A DNA stretch of 64,000 bases from Nostoc sp. S4 (GTDB taxonomy: Bacteria; Cyanobacteriota; Cyanobacteriia; Cyanobacteriales; Nostocaceae): positions 62,001 through 126,000 of the forward strand of contig JAQYWR010000020.1 in NCBI GenBank assembly GCA_029379225.1, in the 5' to 3' direction. Of this stretch, positions 56,885 through 64,000 are shown piece by piece. The position numbers and the translations under genes are program-made. How positions within the stretch are numbered: the stretch's first letter is position 1; every line of letters begins with the position of its first letter. Under the pieces are notes generated by a model. It made no database searches. It saw only the letters and a list, made by a program, of their open reading frames with translations, and was not told where the DNA came from.

Positions 56885-57346
56885 AATGTAATAATTCAGG
56901 AGTTAGGAGCAGAGCCAGACGCTCGCGGACACGGCAAATCGCTACTCTATCGTCAAAAGTCGGTGAGCCGTGACTTTGTGCTTTGTCTTTTGTAATTATA
57001 AATGACTGAGGACAAATGACCAAGGACGACCATAACCAGAATTTTCACAATTTTAATCGGATTGCTGGCGTTGCTGATTCCAAATATGAATTTACCTTAC
57101 GCAGAGGCGCTCCAATCGCAGAGAGTAAGAGTTAAGAAGAGTTGATTTTTCAATTTCATATTCAAATTCAGCAACGCCTGATTGGTATTATATTTTGCAC
57201 TTACTCAAGTAACTTTTTATACGTGCTGGTCTAAAATTATACCTTGTATTTGTATTATTTCTTCATACATATATATTCCAAAAAAATCTTATTCTTGATA
57301 TCATCAGAAAATCTACGGATTAAATATTTAATTGAGGTTGTGAAAA
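56885..57346. other. Intergenic region with repeats in the nifD element
   Basis: About 460 bp. Around 56890-57000 are short-repeat units resembling the ends of the 97-bp family (GACTTTGTGCTTTGTC); the 112-bp element is listed separately. No gene. Confidence 0.5.
57067..57178. repeat. 112-bp element with perfect 11-bp terminal inverted repeats
   Basis: Ends GGCGTTGCTGA (57067-57077) and TCAGCAACGCC (57168-57178), extending to about 26 bp of imperfect pairing. The centre contains ACGCAGAGGCGCTCCAATCG. A second, decayed copy is at 54168-54242. Confidence 0.8.
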
Positions 57347-57922
57347 ATGGGTTTTCCTACAGGAAAAGAGACAGACAATTGGCCGCTGATTAAAGCTCCT
57401 TGGTTCAAAGATATTGTTAATCAAAAAAGAGAGGTTCGAGTTATTGTCATCCATACAATGGAAGCGCCTGAAAAAGGTACAACTGCTGAAAATGTAGCAA
57501 AATATTTTCAGAATTTGCCATCGAATAACAAAGCTTCGGCTCATCTTTGTATTGACAATAATAGTATTGTTCAATGTGTACTTGATAATGATGTAGCTTA
57601 TGCTGCACCAGGTGCAAACCACAATGGGATACAGCTAGAACTTGCTGGGTATTCCAACCAAAACCGCGATGATTGGTTTGACGAATATAGTAAAGCTTTA
57701 CTAGAAAATGCTGCTAATGCTGCGGCACAATATTGCTTAAAATATAATTTGCCTCGCAAACATCTAAGCAATGCTGAACTAAAAGCAGGCAAAGAAGGAA
57801 TTATTGGCCATGTTCAAGCTACGGAAGTTTTTAAGCTTAGCGATCATACCGATCCAGGAGAAAATTTTCCTTGGGATTACTTTATAGATCGTGTTGAAGA
57901 TTACTACCAAAAACGAAAATAA
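57347..57922 (+). CDS. N-acetylmuramoyl-L-alanine amidase-like protein
   Basis: A 191-residue single amidase_2/PGRP domain. Zinc ligands are the His in VIVIHTMEAPEKG and HTDPGENFPWDYF, with the loop GIQLELAGYSNQ between. No signal peptide, so it is more phage-endolysin-like than a secreted wall enzyme. Located in the nifD element, where phage-like cargo would not be surprising. Substrate presumably peptidoglycan. Confidence 0.82.
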   Translation: MGFPTGKETDNWPLIKAPWFKDIVNQKREVRVIVIHTMEAPEKGTTAENVAKYFQNLPSNNKASAHLCIDNNSIVQCVLDNDVAYAAPGANHNGIQLELAGYSNQNRDDWFDEYSKALLENAANAAAQYCLKYNLPRKHLSNAELKAGKEGIIGHVQATEVFKLSDHTDPGENFPWDYFIDRVEDYYQKRK

Positions 57923-58091
57923 GATATCGACTAATCAACTTTCCTGCAAAAATTTTCTTAGTCAGGACTTCAGTAGTACGATGTCTACGACTGGCTACGC
58001 TCGATTTTTCTTACTCTTGCCTTTTGATTGAAATCTGCACAAATGCCACATTGGCTTGTCGTAGACATCGTACTCTTATCCAGTAATATCT

Positions 58092-58200
58092 ATGTCCGCT
58101 CAAATAAGCGTCATTGCGACTGTAGGGAAGCAATCCCAAAAACATTATGATTGACTCGTTTAACTCACAATGACATTTAACGGCTAATTTGCCGAACATC
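58092..58200. repeat. 109-bp MITE-like repeat, copy 2
   Basis: Same length and layout as 15896-16004: ATGTCCGCTCAAAT at the left, ATTTGCCGAACATC at the right. Interior differs (about 60% identical by eye). This copy is inside the nifD element; the first is outside it. Confidence 0.7.
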
Positions 58201-58223
58201 ATGTAACTACAATACTGTTGCTT

Positions 58224-58871
58224 TTAAACTTTTGAATTTTTCAGCAGTAGTTGACAACCACATGAAAACGGGTTTGGACTTTCTATGCGGTCGTCCACCA
58301 GTACTTCAATGGTCAGCTTACTGTTGTAAATCAATTCGTCATAATCCATCAAGGCATTCCACTTAATTTTGTCAGTCGGGAAACCTAGTTGTGAAGCTCC
58401 ATCAAATATTAACTCTTGCCATTTTTCAACCTCTGGATCTCGTGATTTACAATAATCGAGAATCGCAATCAATGCACCAGGCTTGGTAACTCGTAAAATC
58501 TCCTCCATAGCACGAACTGGATTGTCAATGACACACAGCGTAAATCCTGAGGCTGCTGCATCAAAGCTATTATCAGGAAAATCCAAATTGCAGATATCCG
58601 AGATTTTGAAGGTGATGTCTGCGGATATCTGCTTTTTACGTGCTTCATCAAGCATCTTATGAGAAAGGTCGATACCAACGACATGTACCCCTGTTGGATA
58701 GGCTGGAAGATTAAGACCTGTTCCCACCGCAGCATCCAGTACGGTTTGTCCTGGCTGAAGCTGCAAAGAAGCAATTAGCGGTTCGCGCTCAATGTGCCAG
58801 TAGCGCTTCATGATTGCGTCATAATCTGCGGCACCGCGATCGTAAGTTTCGATTACCTGATTTATCTGCAT
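58224..58871 (-). CDS. SAM-dependent class I methyltransferase
   Basis: A 215-residue methyltransferase. SAM motif I VLDAAVGTGLNLPAY, then VVGIDLSHKMLDEARKK, ISDICNLDFPDNSFDAAASG and LRVTKPGALIAILDY. Substrate not apparent (quinone- or small-molecule-type). Located in the nifD element. Confidence 0.85.
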   Translation of the reverse strand: MQINQVIETYDRGAADYDAIMKRYWHIEREPLIASLQLQPGQTVLDAAVGTGLNLPAYPTGVHVVGIDLSHKMLDEARKKQISADITFKISDICNLDFPDNSFDAAASGFTLCVIDNPVRAMEEILRVTKPGALIAILDYCKSRDPEVEKWQELIFDGASQLGFPTDKIKWNALMDYDELIYNSKLTIEVLVDDRIESPNPFSCGCQLLLKNSKV

Positions 58872-58963
58872 AGGTCTCGTAACAAATAAAACTACTTACT
58901 TTAACTATCTCAGGACTTAGGTAATTGGGAGATAAAATTTGTTTGCTAGCGATCGCTAGCAAG

Positions 58964-61162
58964 TTAAACCATCGCATGAACTTTTATCCTGAGAGGAACC
59001 TGAATAATAAACTCGGTTCCTTTTCCAAAAGTTGAAAAGCACTCGAGTTTGCCGCCATGTTTTTGTGTAATAATTTGGTAGCTAATGGACATACCCATTC
59101 CGGTTCCTTTACCAATGGGTTTGGTGGTGAAAAAGGGATCGAATATTCGTTGTTGAAATTCTTGGGAAATACCAACTCCGTTATCGGCGATCGCCACTTC
59201 TACCGACGTTGAATTCACAACTGATGTGCGAATTGTAATTTGACAGGGATTGTCCTCAATCTGCTGATGGGTACGTCTGGCATAACTTTCTTCTAACGCA
59301 TCAATGGCATTTACTAAAATATTCATAAACACTTGATTGAGTTGTCCAGCATAGCATTCGACTGGAGGTATAGTACCGTAGTGTTTGATTACCTGAATTT
59401 CAGGTTGTTCTGGTTTAGCTTTGAGGCGGTGTTGCAGAATCATCAAAGTACTGTCGATACCTTCATGAATATCGACGCTTTTAAATTCCGCTTCGTCGAT
59501 GCGGGAGAAGTTCCGTAGCGACAGGACAATTTGGCGAATGCGATCGGTGCCTACTTTCATGGAAGACAGCAATTTTGGCAAGTCTGACTGCAAAAACTCA
59601 AAATCTATATCTTCAGCAGCAATTTGAATTTCTGGAGCGGGGTTGGAATCGTGCTGCTGATACAATTGCACAAATGCTAATAAATTCTGGGTATATTCCT
59701 GGACATGGGTGAGGTTACCATGAATAAAGTTGACTGGATTATTAATTTCATGTGCGACTCCAGCAACTAGTTGTCCAAGACTTGACATTTTTTCACTTTG
59801 AATCACTTGAGATTGAGTGCGTTGCAATTCCTCTAATGTATTTTTCAGTTCAGTGGTACGTTCTTGTACCCGATCTTCTAGTTCTCCTTTGCTTTTTTCT
59901 AGCGCCGTAAACGATTCGTGCAGTTGTCCTGCCATGTAGTTAAAAGAGTTAGACAGAGTATCAAGTTCTTGAATGCGGCTAGTTTCTACTGTCTGAGCTA
60001 AATTGCCAGATGCCATTGCCTTACTTGCCCTATTCAGGCGTAGAATCGGGCGTACAATCCAATGAGAGGTAAACACGCCGATCGCCAAGGCAATGATTAA
60101 TGCACCAAAACAAAGCGCCATCGTAGTCTGCGTATTAGCGTTAATTTGCGCCATGAATGTGTTTTCTGGCACACTCACCACCAGCAACCAATCCAAGCCA
60201 TATTTGTCACGCCAAGGTACAACATCGACAAAATACCGTTTTCCTTGGATTTCAAGCTGAAAATCTGTGTCTTGGGTAATGGACTTAAATCCTCTAAAAG
60301 TTTGCAGGTGTTTGACAACCTTCTGGATTATTGGGTCAGAACTGTCGCTCGCCTGCAATCTTTTAACTTTTTGATTAACGAAGGTAAAGGGCTTTTCAGT
60401 ACCAGAAGTAGCGATTAATGTGCCATCCCGTTCTAAAAGAAACACCCGCCCAGACTGACTAATATCCAAATTGCGTAAAAAATCGCCCAGTTTCAGCAGA
60501 TGGATATCGCAGGCAATCATTCCCAGCAAGCGATTTTGCGAATCATAAATCGGACGACTGGCAGAGGCGGCAATGTAAGGGCCCGTGGGATATTCTCCAG
60601 TCACAATCTTTGCCCAAATGGGTTTACCAGCAGCGATCGGTTGGGTATACCAAGATTCCTGAGAATTTTCCCAATTCCACCGAGCATTAATTTGAGTTCG
60701 CTCGCCTCGATTGTCGGTAGCGTAAGTGTAAACATTATTGGGAGGTTTGGCAGTCCAATCATCAATGGTGATTGTCTTGCCATCATAACGAGCTGCACCC
60801 AGCCCCTCACCCGTCGTTAGTCCCATACCAATATAAGTCAGGTCATAGGCGTGCATCTGATCCCAGAAATACTTGCCAAGGGTTTGGCGATCGCGCACAT
60901 TTAATATTCCTCTGTGGATAGCATCTGCGTTGATCTCATTCAGGGTTTGGGGAACAGAAAGATAAGACTTGAGGTGTTCGTCCACTACGTCCCTGGTACG
61001 ATCTATCAACTGTTCTGCCAGGTCATTAACTGCTCTTTGTCCATTTTTAAAGGACAAATAACCTACTAAACTGACCGCTGTAAAAATTTGAATAACGAAG
61101 GGAATAACAAGAACAATTTGTAATGGGAACGCCTTAGCCTTGGTGAAATTGTGAGTCTTCAT
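58964..61162 (-). CDS. Sensor histidine kinase with an extracellular Cache domain
   Basis: A 732-residue kinase (start MKTHNFTKAKAFPLQIVLVI at 61162, with an upstream alternative at 61213). Two membrane helices flank a double Cache sensor (about 50-330), then HAMP, a coiled coil, the H box SSLGQLVAGVAHEINNPVNF and the ATPase N/G1/G2 boxes (NAIDALEE, IADNGVGIS, GKGTGMGMSI). No receiver domain. No response regulator gene is next to it, so it is an orphan. Ligand unknown. Part of the nifD element. Confidence 0.9.
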   Translation of the reverse strand: MKTHNFTKAKAFPLQIVLVIPFVIQIFTAVSLVGYLSFKNGQRAVNDLAEQLIDRTRDVVDEHLKSYLSVPQTLNEINADAIHRGILNVRDRQTLGKYFWDQMHAYDLTYIGMGLTTGEGLGAARYDGKTITIDDWTAKPPNNVYTYATDNRGERTQINARWNWENSQESWYTQPIAAGKPIWAKIVTGEYPTGPYIAASASRPIYDSQNRLLGMIACDIHLLKLGDFLRNLDISQSGRVFLLERDGTLIATSGTEKPFTFVNQKVKRLQASDSSDPIIQKVVKHLQTFRGFKSITQDTDFQLEIQGKRYFVDVVPWRDKYGLDWLLVVSVPENTFMAQINANTQTTMALCFGALIIALAIGVFTSHWIVRPILRLNRASKAMASGNLAQTVETSRIQELDTLSNSFNYMAGQLHESFTALEKSKGELEDRVQERTTELKNTLEELQRTQSQVIQSEKMSSLGQLVAGVAHEINNPVNFIHGNLTHVQEYTQNLLAFVQLYQQHDSNPAPEIQIAAEDIDFEFLQSDLPKLLSSMKVGTDRIRQIVLSLRNFSRIDEAEFKSVDIHEGIDSTLMILQHRLKAKPEQPEIQVIKHYGTIPPVECYAGQLNQVFMNILVNAIDALEESYARRTHQQIEDNPCQITIRTSVVNSTSVEVAIADNGVGISQEFQQRIFDPFFTTKPIGKGTGMGMSISYQIITQKHGGKLECFSTFGKGTEFIIQVPLRIKVHAMV

Positions 61163-61269
61163 TATTGGAAACTGTAAGTTAATGCTTATTTGATTTACTT
61201 CTATAGTTCCCAAGATGCTTAGATACTCATCTTTGTTTAAATTTTTTTGTCAAGTCACATGCGCCCATC

Positions 61270-61695
61270 CTAACTTGTTGCTGCTGGTTTATTTCCATTT
61301 TTCCCCTCCACATTAGTAATGAGTGACGGTTGCCAATCGCTGGAAGTTGGTAACTCGCCTCGCAATCCCTTACGACGCTGGTTCTTAGGAACTCCTCCCG
61401 CCATGCCATACTCTACACTGCTTTTGCCGTATCGAGTTCCAACTGCCATTAGCATGTGTTCTGTCATATCTGCCAACTCGTCTTCTGTTTGGAGCATTTC
61501 GCGGTACAATTTATCTAAGCTCGAAAGCGCACTGTTGTAGGCATTTTCTCTAGTTTGCATCTTCTCGATCAGGGTTGAAAAGGCAGGTAAGGTGAGTCCA
61601 TTGCCTAAATCTAAATTTGGAGCAATTGAGTTTATGCCAGCTGCACGACGCACTGCTCTTTCTAACACTACAGAAGTTCTTTTTCTACGAGCCAT
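61270..61695 (-). CDS. Hypothetical protein in the nifD element
   Basis: A 141-residue soluble protein (MARRKRTSVVLERAVRRAAG). The helical middle (STLIEKMQTRENAYNSALSS) is followed by GTRYGKSSVEYGMAGGVPKN. A similar type of small protein occurs in cyanobacterial genomes, but no function is known to me. Confidence 0.55.
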   Translation of the reverse strand: MARRKRTSVVLERAVRRAAGINSIAPNLDLGNGLTLPAFSTLIEKMQTRENAYNSALSSLDKLYREMLQTEDELADMTEHMLMAVGTRYGKSSVEYGMAGGVPKNQRRKGLRGELPTSSDWQPSLITNVEGKNGNKPAATS

Positions 61696-61835
61696 AATCT
61701 ACACCTGATAATCCAGTACGGTTAATATTCTTTACCTTATAAAATTTCCGTATAGATCAGCCTGAGAAAATTCTGGCAAATCTGCAATGGTTTTTGCTAC
61801 AAGCGCAATATTTGTCATAAATGCGCGAACTACTG

Positions 61836-61959
61836 AAATCATCAAGCAAACTGGGGTTTGAGAAAGTAAAAGCTGATTTTGCTTGCGGAAAACACCAAAA
61901 TCATCAAGCAAACTGGGGTTTGAGAAAGTAAAAGCTGATTTTGCTTGCGGAAAACACCA
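61836..61959. repeat. Two tandem copies of a 62-bp repeat plus a partial third
   Basis: The 62-bp unit AAATCATCAAGCAAACTGGG... occurs at 61836-61897 and 61898-61959 almost unchanged. Part of it (AGAAAGTAAAAGCTGATTTT) recurs at 61987-62006. The duplication looks recent. No gene. Minus-strand frames here are by-products. Confidence 0.85.
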
Positions 61960-62122
61960 AAATGAGTAAGTCAAAAGGTATTTCAAGAAAGTAAAAGCTG
62001 ATTTTGCTAATTAAATTCAGCTTTATGTATATTTATTTTCAACTTGAGTTCACACAGACAGCAGTATAAATATATCAAGTTTTGTTAGTTGTCTACGATC
62101 GAGTGAATGAGGTGATTGTGCA

Positions 62123-62458
62123 ATGGATAAAATAGCTAAGTATCGAGAGTATATTCAGACTTTGCTTACTCGTTATGCCAGTGATGATGTTTCAGATGAT
62201 AAGGTCGAGGCTCAACTCATCTTCGATACAGAGCGAGATCATTATCAGTGGATGAATGTAGGTTGGCAAGAATTCGATCGCATTTATCGATGTGTCATCC
62301 ATTTTGATATTAAAAACGGAAAAATATGGCTTCAGCAGAATTTAACAGATCGGAATCCTGCTGAGGAGTTAGTCAAGATGGGTGTTCCCAAAGATGACAT
62401 CGTTTTGGGATTGCAACCACCGTATAAAAGGCAATACACAGATTACGGCGTTGCTTAA
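62123..62458 (+). CDS. xisI: XisI-family excision-control protein without a XisH partner
   Basis: A 111-residue protein of the XisI family: MDKIAKYREYIQTLLTRYAS, EAQLIFDTERDHYQWMNVGW, YRCVIHFDIKNGKIWLQQNL and GVPKDDIVLGLQPPYKRQYT. In the fdxN element of Anabaena, XisH and XisI together control excision. Here no xisH is found upstream; the minus-strand DNA there is repeat. XisH-XisI pairs are also common outside elements, where they behave like accessory or toxin-like modules. Confidence 0.9.
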   Translation: MDKIAKYREYIQTLLTRYASDDVSDDKVEAQLIFDTERDHYQWMNVGWQEFDRIYRCVIHFDIKNGKIWLQQNLTDRNPAEELVKMGVPKDDIVLGLQPPYKRQYTDYGVA

Positions 62459-62604
62459 GGAGTTAGTCATATATGCGGAGGTGCGTTGTCGTCCACGCAA
62501 CACGCTCTCTAAATACTAGCAATTTGATAATATTAACAAAGTGAGCGATCGCTTAGTTTGAGTCATAGGCAATCGCCCTCTTCAGCAAATAAAGCAAAAA
62601 TACT

Positions 62605-63183
62605 ATGGCAAAGCGTAAGAAAAGCAATCTCCAGTGGATTAAAGAAACGCTTGAACTAAAACCTGACCATCGCTGGGAATCTCCTTCAGGCTATAAGATT
62701 TTTGTCGCAGATCGGGGGGCTGTTCGCTTCAATGTTCCCCAGAATTGGGTTTTTGAGCCACAAGAGAAATCCTTCAAGTTCATGGATAAAAAACCGCCCA
62801 ACGATGATTGCTGCCTAGAAGTATCTTTCAATCGCCTGCCACCTAATGATTGGAGCCAATTTCCGCTCAAATCCACGTTGAAGAAAGTCCTGGAAGACGA
62901 CAGCCGCAACATCATTGAGAGGGGAGAAATTATTACCGTCAAGCGTCAAACTGCCAGAATTGTCTGGACTCAAATGAAGTTCATTGACACCCAGGAAGAA
63001 CCACGGGAAGCTTTTTCGCGGACTTGCATTGGTTTGGGGTCAAATGTTCAGTGCTTGATTACATTCGATTATTGGGCAGATCAAGCAGAACAACTAATAC
63101 CCGTTTGGGATGAAGCAATCCGTAGTCTCACATTAGGGTTGTATATTCGTGACCCAATGACTGGTTTAGCTTTCCCAGATTGA
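62605..63183 (+). CDS. Conserved hypothetical protein in the nifD element
   Basis: A 192-residue soluble protein (MAKRKKSNLQWIKETLELKP). WESPSGYKIFVADRGAVRFN, NWVFEPQEKSFKFMDKK and CLITFDYWADQAEQLIPVWD are compact alpha/beta segments of the type seen in cyanobacterial proteins of unknown function. No catalytic motif. Ribosome site CAAAAATACT is weak. Confidence 0.55.
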   Translation: MAKRKKSNLQWIKETLELKPDHRWESPSGYKIFVADRGAVRFNVPQNWVFEPQEKSFKFMDKKPPNDDCCLEVSFNRLPPNDWSQFPLKSTLKKVLEDDSRNIIERGEIITVKRQTARIVWTQMKFIDTQEEPREAFSRTCIGLGSNVQCLITFDYWADQAEQLIPVWDEAIRSLTLGLYIRDPMTGLAFPD

Positions 63184-63385
63184 GCCATAAAAATGAATCG
63201 TGAGCAGAGGTCAAATTCAGGCAACGTATAAGACGGTCGTGGTTGCAGCACCTGACAATTTCCATGTGCTAAATTTGGAGCGGGATAGTAACAAAGTTAC
63301 AAAGCTATAGTTTAGGTTTTATATGCCTGACTGGTGCGCTAACCTTTGGTATGAGCGTATACCGCCGAGTGCTTTAAACTATATC

Positions 63386-63461
63386 GTTTGATTAGCTCAA
63401 TTGGTAGAGCGATCGACTCATAATCGATGTGTCACAGGTTCGAGTCCTGTATCAAACCCCA
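63386..63461 (+). tRNA. tRNA with CAU anticodon, first of a tandem pair
   Basis: Full cloverleaf: acceptor GTTTGAT (63386-63392)/ATCAAAC (63451-63457), D stem GCTC/GAGC, anticodon stem ATCGA/TCGAT with loop CTCATAA (CAU at 63419-63421), T stem ACAGG/CCTGT, encoded CCA. The anticodon stem lacks the G-C triplet of initiators, so elongator Met or Ile2 (lysidine) is meant. Confidence 0.88.
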
Positions 63462-63462
63462 G

Positions 63463-63538
63463 AGGAAGTTAGCTCAATTGGAAGAGCAATCGACTCATAA
63501 TCGATGTGTTGTAGGTTCGATTCCTATACTTTCCACCA
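63463..63538 (+). tRNA. tRNA with CAU anticodon, second of the pair, A1-C72 mismatch
   Basis: One base after the first tRNA. D stem GCTC/GAGC, anticodon stem ATCGA/TCGAT with CTCATAA (CAU 63496-63498), T stem GTAGG/CCTAT (one G-T pair), encoded CCA. Acceptor stem starts with an A-C mismatch and has one G-T pair. Its sequence differs from the first mainly in the acceptor and T stems, so it may be partially decayed or have another role. Confidence 0.75.
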
Positions 63539-64000
63539 ACCCTGTCCGGGTTAAAAGACAATACCCTTCCAAGGTAGCCAATATGGTACGGGAGAAATCC
63601 CAAAACGGTTCGAGTCCGTCATTTTCCAAACTCTGCGGTGCAAGTGTTCTGCTGTTGCTCATTATTCGTAAGGGTAATGTTCGGTAGCTACAGTCAAGGA
63701 GCTAGCGCAACTGCATCTCTCCCTAACTTGAGTATGTCCCTTCGTTTCCTACATCTAGTTTTCTCCGGGGATTCTGGATTGGCAACCGAACGGCATATTT
63801 GAGCGCAGTTTTCTTTCTTTAGATTGCCATTGAGCAGTCTTTTGAAAAGTAACAGCAATCTTAATCCAGTTTTGGAGAAGCTTTTGCCCGCATCTCAACT
63901 GTAAAACCTGCACTGGCAGAGTAAAAAAATATTTTGTAGTATATAGTAGTATAAATAGTTCAAACTGATTATTTAGCCTTTTTCAGAAGGTTACAAACTT
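63539..64000. other. End of window: T-arm-like remnant and otherwise no gene
   Basis: About 460 bp. At 63605-63619 there is a T-arm-like stem-loop (ACGG-TTCGAGT-CCGT) following GGGA-GAAA-TCCC, as in the variable arm of a long tRNA, but no complete cloverleaf was found. Nothing else is recognisable. The other nifD element border and the rest of nifD lie beyond. Confidence 0.5.

Larger units (their letters stand above)
54024..64000 (+). mobile_element. nifD element (partial, nifK-proximal end and at least 9.97 kb)
   Basis: The element begins at the core 54024-54035 inside nifD and runs past the end of the window; no second core was found. Contents in order: xisA, a DUF2267 protein, a deleted dienelactone hydrolase remnant, two MITE-like repeats, an amidase, a methyltransferase, a sensor kinase, unknown genes, xisI and two tRNA genes. 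xisA next to the nifK-side border agrees with the known Anabaena element. Such elements vary widely in length and cargo between strains. Confidence 0.88.

Noticed and set aside
58011..58202. Minus-strand 63-aa ORF
   Set aside because: Same explanation: it lies across copy 2 of the 109-bp repeat.
63539..63640. Third tRNA gene after the pair
   Set aside because: A T-arm-like loop is visible but no acceptor or D arm pairs with it; reported only as a remnant.
63427..63687. Plus-strand ORF of 86 aa at the tRNA pair
   Set aside because: It runs directly through both tRNA genes and has no ribosome site; the tRNA structures explain the sequence.
54036..64000. Second copy of the nifD element core inside the window
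   Set aside because: Looked for CCGGAGTAATCC to the right of xisA and found none; the other border must be outside.

Overview
The window comes from a heterocyst-forming, nitrogen-fixing cyanobacterium of the Nostoc/Anabaena group. Evidence: the nif cluster order nifD(3' part)-nifK-nifE-nifN-nifX-nifW-hesA-hesB-fdxH, a nifD gene cut by a recombinase-bearing nifD element at the core GGATTACTCCGG, a cyanobacterial hupSL uptake hydrogenase with its hyp genes, patB/cnfR beside fdxB and a second cox operon, many HIP1 octamers (GCGATCGC) and runs of degenerate heptanucleotide repeats. Having cox2, hyp, hup and nif within about 50 kb recalls, from memory, Nostoc punctiforme-like genomes rather than Nostoc sp. 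PCC 7120, where these loci are far apart. The exact species cannot be fixed from the sequence alone.

Layout. 1-3.7 kb: a broken small gene, a sucrase/ferredoxin-like protein, and patB/cnfR. 4.9-9.9 kb: fdxB, the cytochrome oxidase operon coxB2-A2-C2 and a small repeat-fold protein. 10-16 kb: a 55-residue ORF plus a cysteine dioxygenase-like cupin, a nitrogenase-associated ArsC-fold protein with a His/Cys tail, a 9 x 21-bp tandem repeat, cysK, and several small unknown genes. 16-20.6 kb: a luciferase-like flavin oxidoreductase overlapping a 124-aa unknown gene, an Rpn-type nuclease and a GH13 enzyme. 20.9-31.5 kb (minus strand): the extended hyp operon (TPR protein, two small membrane proteins, NifU-Rieske fusion, NHL protein, hypF-C-D-E-A-B). 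32-36.2 kb: a nonsense-split Rpn gene, then hupS-hupL with a clear terminator. 36.3-41.4 kb: toxin-antitoxin-type pairs, an HNH nuclease and gene remnants. 41.5-44.6 kb: hupW, a paralogue of the 124-aa gene, a SagB-type oxidoreductase, an ankyrin gene with an internal stop, and a Mop-type molybdate protein. 45-54 kb (minus strand): the nif/hes cluster. 54.0-64.0 kb: the nifK-proximal part of the nifD element, whose far end lies outside the window.

How it fits together: Nitrogenase (nifD/K), its cofactor assembly proteins (nifE/N/X/W and partners) and its electron donors (fdxH, fdxB) work in the heterocyst. PatB/CnfR is the expected regulator of nif expression. The Cox2 oxidase consumes oxygen. 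HupSL recycles H2 released by nitrogenase and is matured by Hyp proteins and HupW. The Mop protein may buffer molybdate. XisA should excise the element during differentiation to rebuild nifD. The most unusual signals are a paralogous pair of about 124-aa unknown proteins, each next to a different flavin oxidoreductase; a tandem pair of CAU tRNAs and an orphan xisI inside the nifD element; two MITE-like repeat families; and an accumulation of small broken genes around the hup locus.
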